The position numbers were made by a program, and so were the translations under genes. Below the pieces are notes generated by a model, which had not been told where the DNA came from, did not search any database, and saw only the letters and a list, made by a program, of their open reading frames with translations. A stretch of DNA of 15,782 nt, taken from NCBI GenBank assembly GCA_946886375.1, contig CAMPIL010000034.1:1-15782 (forward strand), written 5' to 3'. Of the stretch, positions 7,487 through 15,322 are shown piece by piece; the first letter of the stretch is position 1, and the number at the start of each line of letters is the position of its first letter. Source of the stretch: an uncultured Phycisphaerales bacterium. Its GTDB lineage: Bacteria > Planctomycetota > Phycisphaerae > Phycisphaerales > SM1A02.

Positions 7487-7547
7487 GGAAATAGGTGACC
7501 GTCACCTATTTCCAGTCATCTATTTCCATTTCTACTCACCTATTTCT
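7487..7547. repeat. 27-bp palindrome, copy 2, followed by degenerate half-sites
   Basis: 7487-7513 repeats the palindrome of 5136-5162 base for base except the centre (c7500). It is followed by two decayed copies of the right arm in the same orientation: gtcatctatttcc at 7515-7527 and ctcacctatttct at 7535-7547. The element lies 181 nt upstream of the minus-strand molybdoenzyme start and 112 nt before the plus-strand secreted protein start. Multiple half-copies suit a REP cluster or a multi-site operator. Confidence 0.82.
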
Positions 7548-7625
7548 ACTCGGCCGCGTAAGGCATTGTTCGCATTCGGCGACAAACGCGTGATCATCCG
7601 CGTGGACGCAAATCACTACATCGAT

Positions 7626-8247
7626 ATGATCTCGGCCATGCACTCGGCAATAGCAATGATTTTGGCGGCTGCGATTTCCGCGCCTCAGGATTGCCACTAC
7701 GCTGTGGGGTATGGCATGCAGGCTCACAAGTATATTGATGGTTCCTGGGTCGATATTCAACAAGGATCGTTTGTGCCGCCCGGCGTTTCGGTTCGCTTTC
7801 GCGGCTGGGTTTCGGTCGGCACGAACGGATGTGATGCCTGCTGCGCAAACATCTCGTTCCTCCTGACAACAGGCCACGGCGTATGCGGACCTGCAGCGAC
7901 GCATGTTTGGCAACACATCGGCTTTGATGGAACCGATTTCCGCTGGCAAAATGTGGGAGTGGATCAGCCCCGCCTTCGTTCCTGAAACGTATGTCGTGCT
8001 CGGATACTTCCTCATCGGCGGCGTTCAATCAGCGGGCCAGATCCAAACCCATGGACCATCGCGAAGCTTCTTCGTTCCATGCACTGGCGATGTCACGGGA
8101 GATTTGACCGTCAGCGTCAATGATCTCCTTGCCGTGATTAATAATTGGGTGGCGCCAGGCAGTAGCTGTGGCGACGCCAATCACAATGGCGCTATTAATC
8201 TAGAGGATTTCATGATTGTGGTCTCCAACTGGGGGTCTTGTTACTGA
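7626..8247 (+). pseudogene. secreted protein with C-terminal dockerin-like repeats, frameshifted
   Basis: A signal peptide (MISAMHSAIAMILAAAISAP) opens a frame that ends at TGA 7985. The rest of the protein continues one base forward, from about 7950 to TAC-TGA at 8247. Dropping one base from the AAAA at 7948-7951 joins the two as FRWQMWEWISPAFVPETY and gives 206 residues. The middle has paired Cys (CDACC, GHGVCG). The C-terminus carries two Ca-binding-loop-like repeats, GDVTGDLTVSVNDLLAVINNW and GDANHNGAINLEDFMIVVSNW (last residues shared with NWGSCY), typical of planctomycete surface/secreted proteins. No SD is visible; an alternative ATG is at 7638. The broken frame may be a sequencing error or a real mutation. 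Function of the N-terminal domain is not recognised. Confidence 0.75.
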
Positions 8248-8326
8248 CCAGGGAAAGATTGTCACATTCGTGAGATCGCCGGGCGGCGTCTGGACCGATT
8301 CCACATGACGGGCCAGTCGTTCAAAA

Positions 8327-9226
8327 TCACGCGCCGCTCTCAATCGCGGCCAGCAGCCTCTCAATTTCGGGCCGCTTGGCCTGCCAGTGTTCGGCAATCC
8401 AGTCGTCAGCCGCGCGGCCAAAGTAGTTCCATGGTGTGTGATGCGCGTTGATGCCAACAAAGTGCGCGCCGCAACTGCCCAAATGCTGGTGCAGCGGATG
8501 AAAGGGCGAGCAGAGCGTGACATCATCGATGGGAACCGTCAACAGGCGGCAGCGGCGGCGCGTCGCCTGGCATGATGGGGATTCCACTCGGCGGGATGCT
8601 GCACCGAGCAGCGCGGCTGTTTGCAGCCCCTGCTCATCGAGTTCTGACCCCAGTTGAACCGGTGAGCCGCAACGGGCTTCAAGATGATCGAGCGCATCGC
8701 GCAGCGCACCCGCCAGATCGAAGCGCGGCGGCAGGCCGCGGATGCCGCAGTTCCGCGGCGCGCCATCGCACAACGGAGCAAACTGGCCGTACGCCACCCG
8801 CACGTCCGCAGCAAGCACGCAGCGACCCTGCGGATTCTTCAGCCATTGCTCGATCACGGCCGGCAGCCGCCAGAGAATGCAATCGTTGTCCAGCGCAATC
8901 TCGCATCGGTCGGGAAAGACCTGCAACGGCGCGAATTTCCACGCGACGCCCTCCGCCATTCCCGGATCAAATCGCGATTGCAGAAAGGCGGGAAATTCCG
9001 GCGCCGATTGAATCCAGCGCACCGCAACCGGCAGCGCACCACGAAGCGCGTCCCGAAGCGCACCCGTGCGCTGCTGGGCCTGGGCGACTGAAATCGAGTT
9101 GACGCACACTGCATAGTTCGCGTGATCGCCGAAGATTCCCCATGCTCCACGGATCGAGTAGCGAAGCGCCTCAAATCCGCGCTCACTGACATCGCCGATC
9201 GTCCAGCGGATGCCCACCTCAAACAT
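8327..9226 (-). CDS. uncharacterised protein, possibly GT-A-fold glycosyltransferase
   Basis: 299 residues, last gene of the four-gene minus-strand operon. ATG 9226 has GGAG 9 nt upstream and overlaps the end of the GNAT gene by 8 nt, so translation is probably coupled. I do not recognise a precise family. EIALDNDCILWRLP (109-122) looks like the strand-DxD-strand metal/nucleotide-sugar site of GT-A enzymes (D113, D115). A His-rich block HPLHQHLGSCGAHFVGINAHH lies in the last quarter and ends in TPWNYFGR. There is no signal peptide or membrane segment. The operon context (PIG-L deacetylase, GT4, acyltransferases) makes a sugar-handling role likely, but that is inference. Confidence 0.7.
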   Translation of the reverse strand: MFEVGIRWTIGDVSERGFEALRYSIRGAWGIFGDHANYAVCVNSISVAQAQQRTGALRDALRGALPVAVRWIQSAPEFPAFLQSRFDPGMAEGVAWKFAPLQVFPDRCEIALDNDCILWRLPAVIEQWLKNPQGRCVLAADVRVAYGQFAPLCDGAPRNCGIRGLPPRFDLAGALRDALDHLEARCGSPVQLGSELDEQGLQTAALLGAASRRVESPSCQATRRRCRLLTVPIDDVTLCSPFHPLHQHLGSCGAHFVGINAHHTPWNYFGRAADDWIAEHWQAKRPEIERLLAAIESGA

Positions 9227-9764
9227 TGCTGTTCACTCCATGCGTGATCGAGTGCCCGTTAAGCCGCTTTCGCATGAGAAGTTGATGCTCCAGCGAGTGA
9301 ACGCCGATTCGTGTGGCCTGCGGATCAACGGCGTAGCCCAATCGCTGATAAAAGCGCAGCGCTCGCGAGTTGTCGCGCTCAGCGCTGATTGCGGCCATGG
9401 TGGCGCCGCGTCGCTGAATGATCTGTTCCGCCGCCTTGATCAGCCGCGTGCCGATCCCGAGCCGCTGCAGGGCCGGGAAAACCCGCACGCTCCAGATGTA
9501 TGCGCTTGGCTCGTCCGCGCTGGGCAGATCGATCCAGGCCTGGCCGGAGGCGACGCCATTGGCTTGTGCGATCAACATCACCATTTCGCCGCGCAAGTGT
9601 CGCTCGTACATCTCGCGAAAGAAATCGTGTTCCGCGCCATACATGCCGAACCACTCCAGCGTGGGCAAATCGTCTTCGCGGCACGTGCGGATGCCCACAT
9701 CCAGCGACACGGTGAATCGGTCGAGCATGCCTGACTGTTCCGCGGCTGCCGGTCTTTTGGTCAT
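9219..9764 (-). CDS. GNAT family N-acetyltransferase
   Basis: 181 residues. Acetyl-CoA-binding motif A is visible as WSVRVFPALQRLGIGTRLIK (91-110), with the Q/RxxGxG pyrophosphate loop at 100-105. Motif B follows as NSRALRFYQRLGYAV (132-146). The start at ATG 9764 is 3 nt after the stop of the fused GT4 gene; its AGGAG touches the ATG, so ATG 9728 (MLDRFTVSLDVGIRTC) is a reasonable alternative. The end overlaps the next gene by 8 nt. In an operon with a deacetylase that could expose a sugar amine, an acetyl-CoA-dependent N-acyl transfer is a sensible role, but the acceptor is unknown. Confidence 0.88.
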   Translation of the reverse strand: MTKRPAAAEQSGMLDRFTVSLDVGIRTCREDDLPTLEWFGMYGAEHDFFREMYERHLRGEMVMLIAQANGVASGQAWIDLPSADEPSAYIWSVRVFPALQRLGIGTRLIKAAEQIIQRRGATMAAISAERDNSRALRFYQRLGYAVDPQATRIGVHSLEHQLLMRKRLNGHSITHGVNSNV

Positions 9765-9767
9765 CTC

Positions 9768-12053
9768 CTACGCCGATTGCCCGTTGCCGATCGCCCTTAT
9801 CTGTTGCCTGGCCAATCCATCACGGAACCAGCGCAGTTCAATGGTGTTTTCGTTGTGCGCTCCCCATTTGCTCTTGTACGCTTCTGTCCCGCGCAGAAAA
9901 TCGAAGGCCCCCGCTTGTTCCTGCACCGCGGATTCGATGGCGTTGCCGACGAGAATGGTGCCAAGACTGAGGTGGTGCAGTGCGGGGTCGAAGCCGCTGA
10001 GGTAGTAGCACACACGATTGGGCGCAATGGGCGCATCGGCGAAGCCATAAAGCACCGCAACGCGACGACCGTTCATTCGCAACGCGCTCATGCGCAGCAA
10101 ACCTCGCTGATGCAGCGCGGGGATCACGTCCCGGTGCATGCGCTGCACCCGCTCATCGTGCAGCACGCCGCGCTCTCCACGCACCGCCCACCGCCTTTGA
10201 TGCAATTCACAGAGTGAGGAGAACCAGTCGTGCAGGCGCGCGGCGTCCAGTGGTTCGGATTCGACTCCAAGTCGCTGGGCGCGCCGCCGCTCGTATCTGA
10301 AGCGATGCAATTGCGCTGGCGGCGAGCACTGCGCGAGCGCGCTGAGCTCGCGCGGCAGATGCAACACCGGGCAAGGTTCAGATTCTGCGCAATCCACCGC
10401 CGACCGCGTGGAGAACCCGCCGCTCAGCGACGATTCGATCATGTCCTGGCCCGCACCGCCTGTTGTGTCGAAGCCATTCTTGAAGAGCAATGACCAGCGG
10501 GGAACCTGCGGCATCACGAACTCGTCCCAATCGGTGCGGGCGTTCACTTCAGAGAACAAGTCGCACAGGGCGTGCTCGCAGCCCGGCCGCACCAGCGCGT
10601 TCAGATAATCACTGGTTCCAATGCCAAGCGGAAGCAGTTGCCGCAGGCGTGAGCCGCGTTCGCGCCGCAGGTGCAGCGGCAGCAGCGCGACAAGTTCGCG
10701 AGCGCCCCCTCGGATCTCGAACGCCGCCAAGACCAGCAGGTCCGCCTCATTGACGCCAAAATGACGCCACCACGGCAACGCCCACGCAGGCGATTGAAAC
10801 GGCGTTCTGTCGGGGCAGGATTGCCACAGCGTCCACCATTGCGGTTCGAGCGCTTCCAAACTCGCCAATGAAGTCATCGCTTCAGCGACCAGATTTGGTC
10901 TGGCGGCGTGCGCAGTTGATTCGCGAAGTGGCGCAGTTCGCACGCGCCTCTGCACGATGCTCCCATACGCGTCAAGGTACTTGTCGATCATGCGATTCTG
11001 CGAGAATCGCTTTCGCGCGACGTCGTGGCACACGCGCGGATCAATGCGCTCGCATGCTCCAATGGCATGAGCCATCTGCCCGACATGATCGACGACGAAG
11101 CCCGTGATGCCATCCTCGACCAGTTCAGGCAGTGCGCCGGAGCGAAACGCGACGACAGGCGTGCCGCTGGCGAGCGCTTCCATCACGACGAGCGAACTGG
11201 TTTCAGGCGCCACGCTCGGCGCCAGCAGGCATCGTGCCGATTGCAGCAGCCGCCGCTTTCGGCGAAGTGCGAGCGGGCCGAGGAACCGTGCGCGCTTCCC
11301 CAATCGCGGCTGAATCTCGCGCAGAAAATATTCCTCGTGCTCGGGATATCCGAAAACCGCCCCCGCCAGCGCAATGGATACGCCGGCGGCTCGAGCGGCG
11401 TCGATGGCCTGATGAAAATTCTTTTCCGGGCAAATGCGGCCCAACGCCAGCGCGTATGAACGCCGCGGCCAATCATCGGTCCTTGGCGAACACTGCTCGG
11501 CGGCCAGTGAGTGCGGACCGGTCGCTGATGCTGGCGACCCAGCCCCCGCTCTCGCGAATCGCTCAACCGCAATGCCATTTTCAATGACGGGAAGAAAGTT
11601 GCCGGCGAAACGGCACGTGCGCTGCTGCGACTGTGAAACGCAATTCAAGTAAAGGTCCGGACGCGTGAAGCGCCACGCTTGATGCGGATACCACAAGGGC
11701 GGCAGATGCAGCGTGATCAGGACAGGCGCACCATGCGCCGGCAGATACTCGTGAAAATCAAACCCGTGCATGTGAACGAGATCGATTGGCTGTGAACGCA
11801 GCGCGCTGCAAATGGCTGAGCGATAGCACTCACGCGCGGCGCGGCGCTGGCGGCAGTCGCCCGGCCGATCAAAGCGCGGCGTGCAGATGTGTTCTCCACA
11901 AATCTCCGATCCTTCGCATGCCACCACCATCGAATGATGGCCGCGTCGCACCAGCCCCGCATCCAGCGAATGCAATACCTGCTCGGCCCCGCCCACCGCG
12001 TTGGGCCCCACCGGCGCAAACGGGTATGCCACGTTGAGCACGGTCAACCCCAT
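9768..12053 (-). CDS. fusion of GT4 glycosyltransferase and CelD/FemAB-like acyltransferase
   Basis: 761 residues from ATG 12053, chosen for GGGGAG 6 nt upstream and because the protein then opens with MGLTVLNVAYPFAPVG, a GT-B N-terminal strand. The GT4 half (about 1-375) has GGAEQVLHSL (21-30), LVHMHGFDFHEYLP, NGIAVERF, LGRICPEKNFHQAI (204-217), and the E-x7-E nucleotide-sugar site E284/E292 in PETSSLVVMEALASGTPVV, then GALPELVEDGITGFVV. The second half (about 396-761) is a BioF2/CelD-type GNAT: FQSPAWALPWWRHFG, FRYERRRAQRLG, ELHQRRWA, and FDFLRGTEAYKSKWG (718-732). The pair is usually encoded as separate genes. The start overlaps the PIG-L gene by 10 nt and the stop is 3 nt before the GNAT gene, so the operon is tightly coupled. 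Likely role: transfer a sugar and then acylate or aminoacylate the product; substrates unknown. Confidence 0.9.
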   Translation of the reverse strand: MGLTVLNVAYPFAPVGPNAVGGAEQVLHSLDAGLVRRGHHSMVVACEGSEICGEHICTPRFDRPGDCRQRRAARECYRSAICSALRSQPIDLVHMHGFDFHEYLPAHGAPVLITLHLPPLWYPHQAWRFTRPDLYLNCVSQSQQRTCRFAGNFLPVIENGIAVERFARAGAGSPASATGPHSLAAEQCSPRTDDWPRRSYALALGRICPEKNFHQAIDAARAAGVSIALAGAVFGYPEHEEYFLREIQPRLGKRARFLGPLALRRKRRLLQSARCLLAPSVAPETSSLVVMEALASGTPVVAFRSGALPELVEDGITGFVVDHVGQMAHAIGACERIDPRVCHDVARKRFSQNRMIDKYLDAYGSIVQRRVRTAPLRESTAHAARPNLVAEAMTSLASLEALEPQWWTLWQSCPDRTPFQSPAWALPWWRHFGVNEADLLVLAAFEIRGGARELVALLPLHLRRERGSRLRQLLPLGIGTSDYLNALVRPGCEHALCDLFSEVNARTDWDEFVMPQVPRWSLLFKNGFDTTGGAGQDMIESSLSGGFSTRSAVDCAESEPCPVLHLPRELSALAQCSPPAQLHRFRYERRRAQRLGVESEPLDAARLHDWFSSLCELHQRRWAVRGERGVLHDERVQRMHRDVIPALHQRGLLRMSALRMNGRRVAVLYGFADAPIAPNRVCYYLSGFDPALHHLSLGTILVGNAIESAVQEQAGAFDFLRGTEAYKSKWGAHNENTIELRWFRDGLARQQIRAIGNGQSA

Positions 12054-12997
12054 GCGGGTCTCCCCAGCAGTTGATTCAGCGCATCGGCCGCACATTCGCG
12101 GAAGAGCGCTCCACTCATACCCCAGTCAAAACACTCGTAAAACAGCCGGCCCGGATGTGGCGGCAGGCGAAAATCGTACTGCGGCGCAAGACGAAAACGC
12201 TCGCGCTCCGTGCCAAACGGCTGCAGCACGGCCTGCTGCGTCGTAAAGCAGCGAAACAGCCGCTGCTTCAATTCACGCTGCTGCGGCGACAGCGCGAGCG
12301 TGCACGCGCACGACGTCTCCGCGGGCTTCTGTGGAGCAAGAAAAGTCGAGGTGTTGATTCCATTCTCGTCGGCGTGGTAGCCGAGCATCTCAACGATCAG
12401 CGGCGAAGTGCCGGTGCGCTGGCGCAGTCGCGCCGCGGCGGCGTGAGTCGCAACTGCCGTGGCATCGTGATCAGGATGCCCACCCTCATAGGCATGAGTG
12501 AAGACCGCAATCGGCTGCGCGACATCCAAGACCAGTTCTATCTCTTGCGTGAGCGCGACCAGGTTCAATGTCGCGCGTTGGTCGGGCACGCCCAAGCAGA
12601 TGGTGCGATGCTGCGGAATTTGCAGCGTCTCCGCCGCCGCCTGAAACTCACACCATCGCGCGGCTGCATACGCACGTGCATCGGCAAATCCGTGAACGCG
12701 GGCATCGTCTCCGTTGTCAGGCGAACCATTGGTCGTGTGGACGATCGTGACATCTCGGCATCCCAGCAGATGCGCGCCCATGCCGATCACCTCATCATCG
12801 GGATGAGCCGCGATCACCATGAAACCGGGCGCGGCGTTCCGGCGCGTCACACGAAGCAGCAAGCGCACCAGGCGCCGCAGCGCGGCTGCAGAGGACCGAC
12901 CTGATGCAGTTGACACGTGTGAAGGCGAGATCACAAGCATCCCTTCGGGAGAATCAGCAGCAGTTCTGGATGTGAGATCAGTACAAGCGTGCCGCAT
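12044..12997 (-). CDS. PIG-L/LmbE family zinc deacetylase
   Basis: 317 residues from ATG 12997. The family core begins only near residue 58 (PGFMVIAAHPDDEVIGMGAHL), so ATG 12940 (residue 20) or a later start is possible; no strong SD decides it. Zinc/catalytic residues are H65 and D68 with D67 in AHPDDE, and H177 in EGGHPDHDATA. TNGSPDN and the Tyr/Ala-rich AYAAARWCEF are usual for the family. PIG-L enzymes remove N-acetyl from GlcNAc-containing substrates such as GlcNAc-PI, GlcNAc-inositol in mycothiol synthesis, and bacillithiol or antibiotic precursors. It is the first gene of the operon, directly before a GT4 gene, the same enzyme classes as MshA/MshB. The cytoplasm is the expected location. 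Confidence 0.9.
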   Translation of the reverse strand: MRHACTDLTSRTAADSPEGMLVISPSHVSTASGRSSAAALRRLVRLLLRVTRRNAAPGFMVIAAHPDDEVIGMGAHLLGCRDVTIVHTTNGSPDNGDDARVHGFADARAYAAARWCEFQAAAETLQIPQHRTICLGVPDQRATLNLVALTQEIELVLDVAQPIAVFTHAYEGGHPDHDATAVATHAAAARLRQRTGTSPLIVEMLGYHADENGINTSTFLAPQKPAETSCACTLALSPQQRELKQRLFRCFTTQQAVLQPFGTERERFRLAPQYDFRLPPHPGRLFYECFDWGMSGALFRECAADALNQLLGRPAWG

Positions 12998-13348
12998 CTT
13001 GATTCGATGCGGAAAGGAATTGACTTTCGTCGATGTCGCTCGTGCCCGCAGAGAACGCGCTCATCCGCTCTTGCTTGAAGATCGCACACTGATGAGTAGC
13101 CTCTTCCGCCGTCACGAACTGCCGCATCACTCGCGGCCGCCATTTGAAGTCCATCGCCGAGCGATGCAACCGCAGTTTCAGACGAATGGACACAGATGGA
13201 TAGGTTTCGCCTCTATTGCGTTCATGGGCAGTTTCATCTTGCGAGGCGCGCTCAGAGCGAATCTGATTTCCGCGATCGGAGAATTGAAAACGCATTCGCG
13301 TACTCGCCAAAGCGGCTCACTGCGGTTAACTCGACAGTAGATGCATCA
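12998..13348. other. intergenic region without a supported gene
   Basis: About 350 bases between the end of the NodT-like gene and the PIG-L start. Short open frames exist on both strands, but none shows a recognisable motif, SD or conserved-looking composition. It should contain the promoter of the PIG-L operon, though I see no clear -35/-10 pair and no strong stem-loop. Confidence 0.5.
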
Positions 13349-14814
13349 TCATGAACCCGCAACCGCAGCGGTTCGTTCAGCCGGCACTTCAAAGTTTCCA
13401 CCCAGCGCGCGGTACAGCCGCAGGCGCTCGCGCAGACGATCCGTTTGAATCTGCAAGAGAAGCGATTGCGAGTCGAAGTCCTGTTGGCGGATGACGTTCA
13501 GGTCCACGATCGACAGCATGCCGGCCTCGTAACGGTCCTCACCCACGCGGCTGGCCTCGGCCATGCGCGCGGTGGCTTGCTCGAGTTCGTCCTGCCGCCG
13601 CTCGAGGTACTGCTCGTTCGCCAGCGCTGACTCGACTTCCTGAAACGCCGCGATCGCGGTGCTGACGTAGGCGGCGATCGCCTGCTTCTGCTGCGCGGTG
13701 GCGATGTCGATCTCGGCGGTCAGCCGCCCGCCCGTGAACAACGGCCCCAACAGGTCCGCGCCGGTGGACCAGATCCTTTCTGTCGGATCAATCAGCGATC
13801 CGAGCGATGCGCTCAACGTCACGCGCGGCAGTCGCGCAGCCTTGGCCGATTCAGTCGAGTGAAACGCGGCGGCCACGTCACGATCAGCCGCGACAATGTC
13901 AGGACGACGTTCAAGCAACTCCGATGGCAGACCAGCGGGAGTTTCGCCTGGCAACGCCGGCAGATGCGCCGCGATCTCAAGTTCATTCGCTGGATATCTG
14001 CCGAGCAGAACCTCCAAAGCGCGGCGGGTCTCTTCGATCGCTTGTTGGTCGCGCTGAATCGCATCGGCCGCCAGACGTACATTGGCCTGCGCCAGCTCAG
14101 CATCCAAGGGGCCATTGCCAGCCCCGACATTCACCTTGTCGCCTGTGATGCGCGCGGTGCGCTGCTCGGCAGCCAAATGCTCTTGATCGATCGCCAGTTG
14201 CTGGCGCGCCTGAATCGCCACGAACCACGCATCCGCCACGGCGGATGCCAACGACAGTCGCGCCATTTCATAATCAAGACGAACCGCTTCCGCAGACGCT
14301 TCGCTCGCTGCAACACCGGAGCGCAAGCGACCCCAGACATCCAGCTCCCAGCTCACTTGCGCGCCGACAATGTACTGATTGAAGGTCCCAGGGGCGCCCG
14401 GCTGCGAGAAGCCGCCATTGCCCAGACGATTCGCGCTGCCCACCGCATCCACCTGCGGCCAGAGCGCCGATGATGCAACGCGAACGCGCGCTCGCGCCTC
14501 TTCCCAGCGTGCTGCGGCCAAATGCAGATCAGGATTGTTGGCGATCGCCTCGTTGATCAGCGCGAGCAAAGTCGGATCCTGAAACTCCATTACCCAGCCC
14601 TCCTGCACCGGAGCATTGGATGCGCTATGCGTTGAAGTAGCTGCGAACTGCTCTGACCCCCCGGCGGAAGCGGCGCTTCGCGCTTGGCGAGATCAGCCGG
14701 CGGCGACTTGATCGACATGCAGCCGGCCGCCCAAAAGAGTGCGAAGATGCAGACGATGGCAGCCGCTGCTTGGGGGGCGAGGCGGTGCAAATCAAGTGAT
14801 CGAGTTGAGTTCAT
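13349..14814 (-). pseudogene. NodT/OprM-type outer-membrane efflux lipoprotein, frameshifted
   Basis: The gene starts at ATG 14814 (AGAGGA 9 nt upstream) with a lipoprotein signal, IVCIFALFWAAGC, whose C32 is the lipidated residue. That frame reads to KREAPLPPGG and would stop near 14592. The body continues one base back, as SEQFAATSTHSASNAPVQEGWVMEF, at the C6 run 14657-14662 on the plus strand. Restoring one base gives 488 residues, normal for NodT. The body shows two TolC-type repeats: LLALINEAIANNPDLHLAAARWEEARARV and, in the second half, LLERRPDIVAADRDVAAAF, LGPLFTGGRLTAEID, QEVESALANEQYLERR, and YEAGMLSIVDLNVIRQQ. It is the outer-membrane channel of a tripartite RND or ABC pump. No membrane fusion protein or pump gene lies in the window. 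The frame break may be a sequencing error. Confidence 0.85.
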
Positions 14815-14945
14815 GGGTGTGGTTCCTCTGTTCACAGCACACAAAGGCAACACTCATGCCGAAGATCGCAGCACTGCTTGATTGCTCCAGAAATGCGGTT
14901 TTGATGCTTGAAATACAAGATACAGCGACGAATCCGCCGCACGCC

Positions 14946-15233
14946 TCAACACCCCCGCGCCAATCCATTGACGCGCGACGGCAAAGCGCCGGCGCGATTC
15001 GGGCCGCTTCGAGCAGTTTGACCGGCTTCACATTCATCACATCTTTTATCCAGCGTGATTCTGGAAGTCTCCAGCGCGGCGTTGGAGTGTTCCAACGCAG
15101 CTTTGGAGTGTTCCAGCGCGGCTTTAGAGTTCTCCAGCGCCGTCTTGGAATGTTCCAGCGCGGCTTTGGAGTGTTCCAGAGAGTTATTGGAACGTTCCGG
15201 GGCGGGCCAGGTTTGAGCAGTATGGCGTGATGC
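14946..15233 (-). other. open frame without start codon reading heptads through the 21-bp array
   Basis: A 95-codon frame is open between a TGA at 15234-15236 and a TGA at 14946-14948. Through the tandem array it reads heptads of the type LEHSKAA (LEHSKTALENSKAALEHS), then TSRITLDKRCDECEAG. Leu and Ala recur as in a coiled coil. There is no ATG or GTG, only a TTG inside the array, and the other two frames of the array are also open. It may be a decayed coiled-coil gene or a by-product of a 21-bp repeat. Confidence 0.2.
15063..15209. repeat. 21-bp tandem repeat array, seven units
   Basis: Seven back-to-back units start at 15063, 15084, 15105, 15126, 15147, 15168 and 15189. The typical unit is ggagtgttcc followed by agcgcggcttt. 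The last two units diverge in their second half, and a decayed unit may precede at 15042. The first ten bases are nearly self-complementary, and unit 7 has the perfect palindrome ggaacgttcc. The array lies about 250-395 nt upstream of the NodT-like start and 114 nt past the TPR-like gene end. A 21-bp period is two turns of B-DNA. Confidence 0.9.
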
Positions 15234-15322
15234 TCAATGTAGGGTGAGCTGAACCATTGTGAAGCCACCATGAGCCGAACAACTAGCGATGGCTTTCGCT
15301 AGCGCTCTACCCATCCTACTTG

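Noticed and set aside
12071..12904. 277-codon plus-strand open frame
   Set aside because: Antisense to the PIG-L gene with AHPDDE and HPDHD motifs; no motif of its own.
12978..13310. 110-codon minus-strand frame upstream of the PIG-L gene
   Set aside because: No SD, no recognisable motif, and it overlaps the PIG-L start region.
15063..15209. CRISPR array
   Set aside because: Units are contiguous 21-mers without unique spacers, and no cas gene is nearby.
14792..15271. 159-codon minus frame with WNTPKPR repeats and 163-codon plus frame (14739-15230) with VFQRGFG repeats
   Set aside because: Both are readings of the same 21-bp array, which is open in several frames; their flanks overlap the NodT-like start and show no motif.
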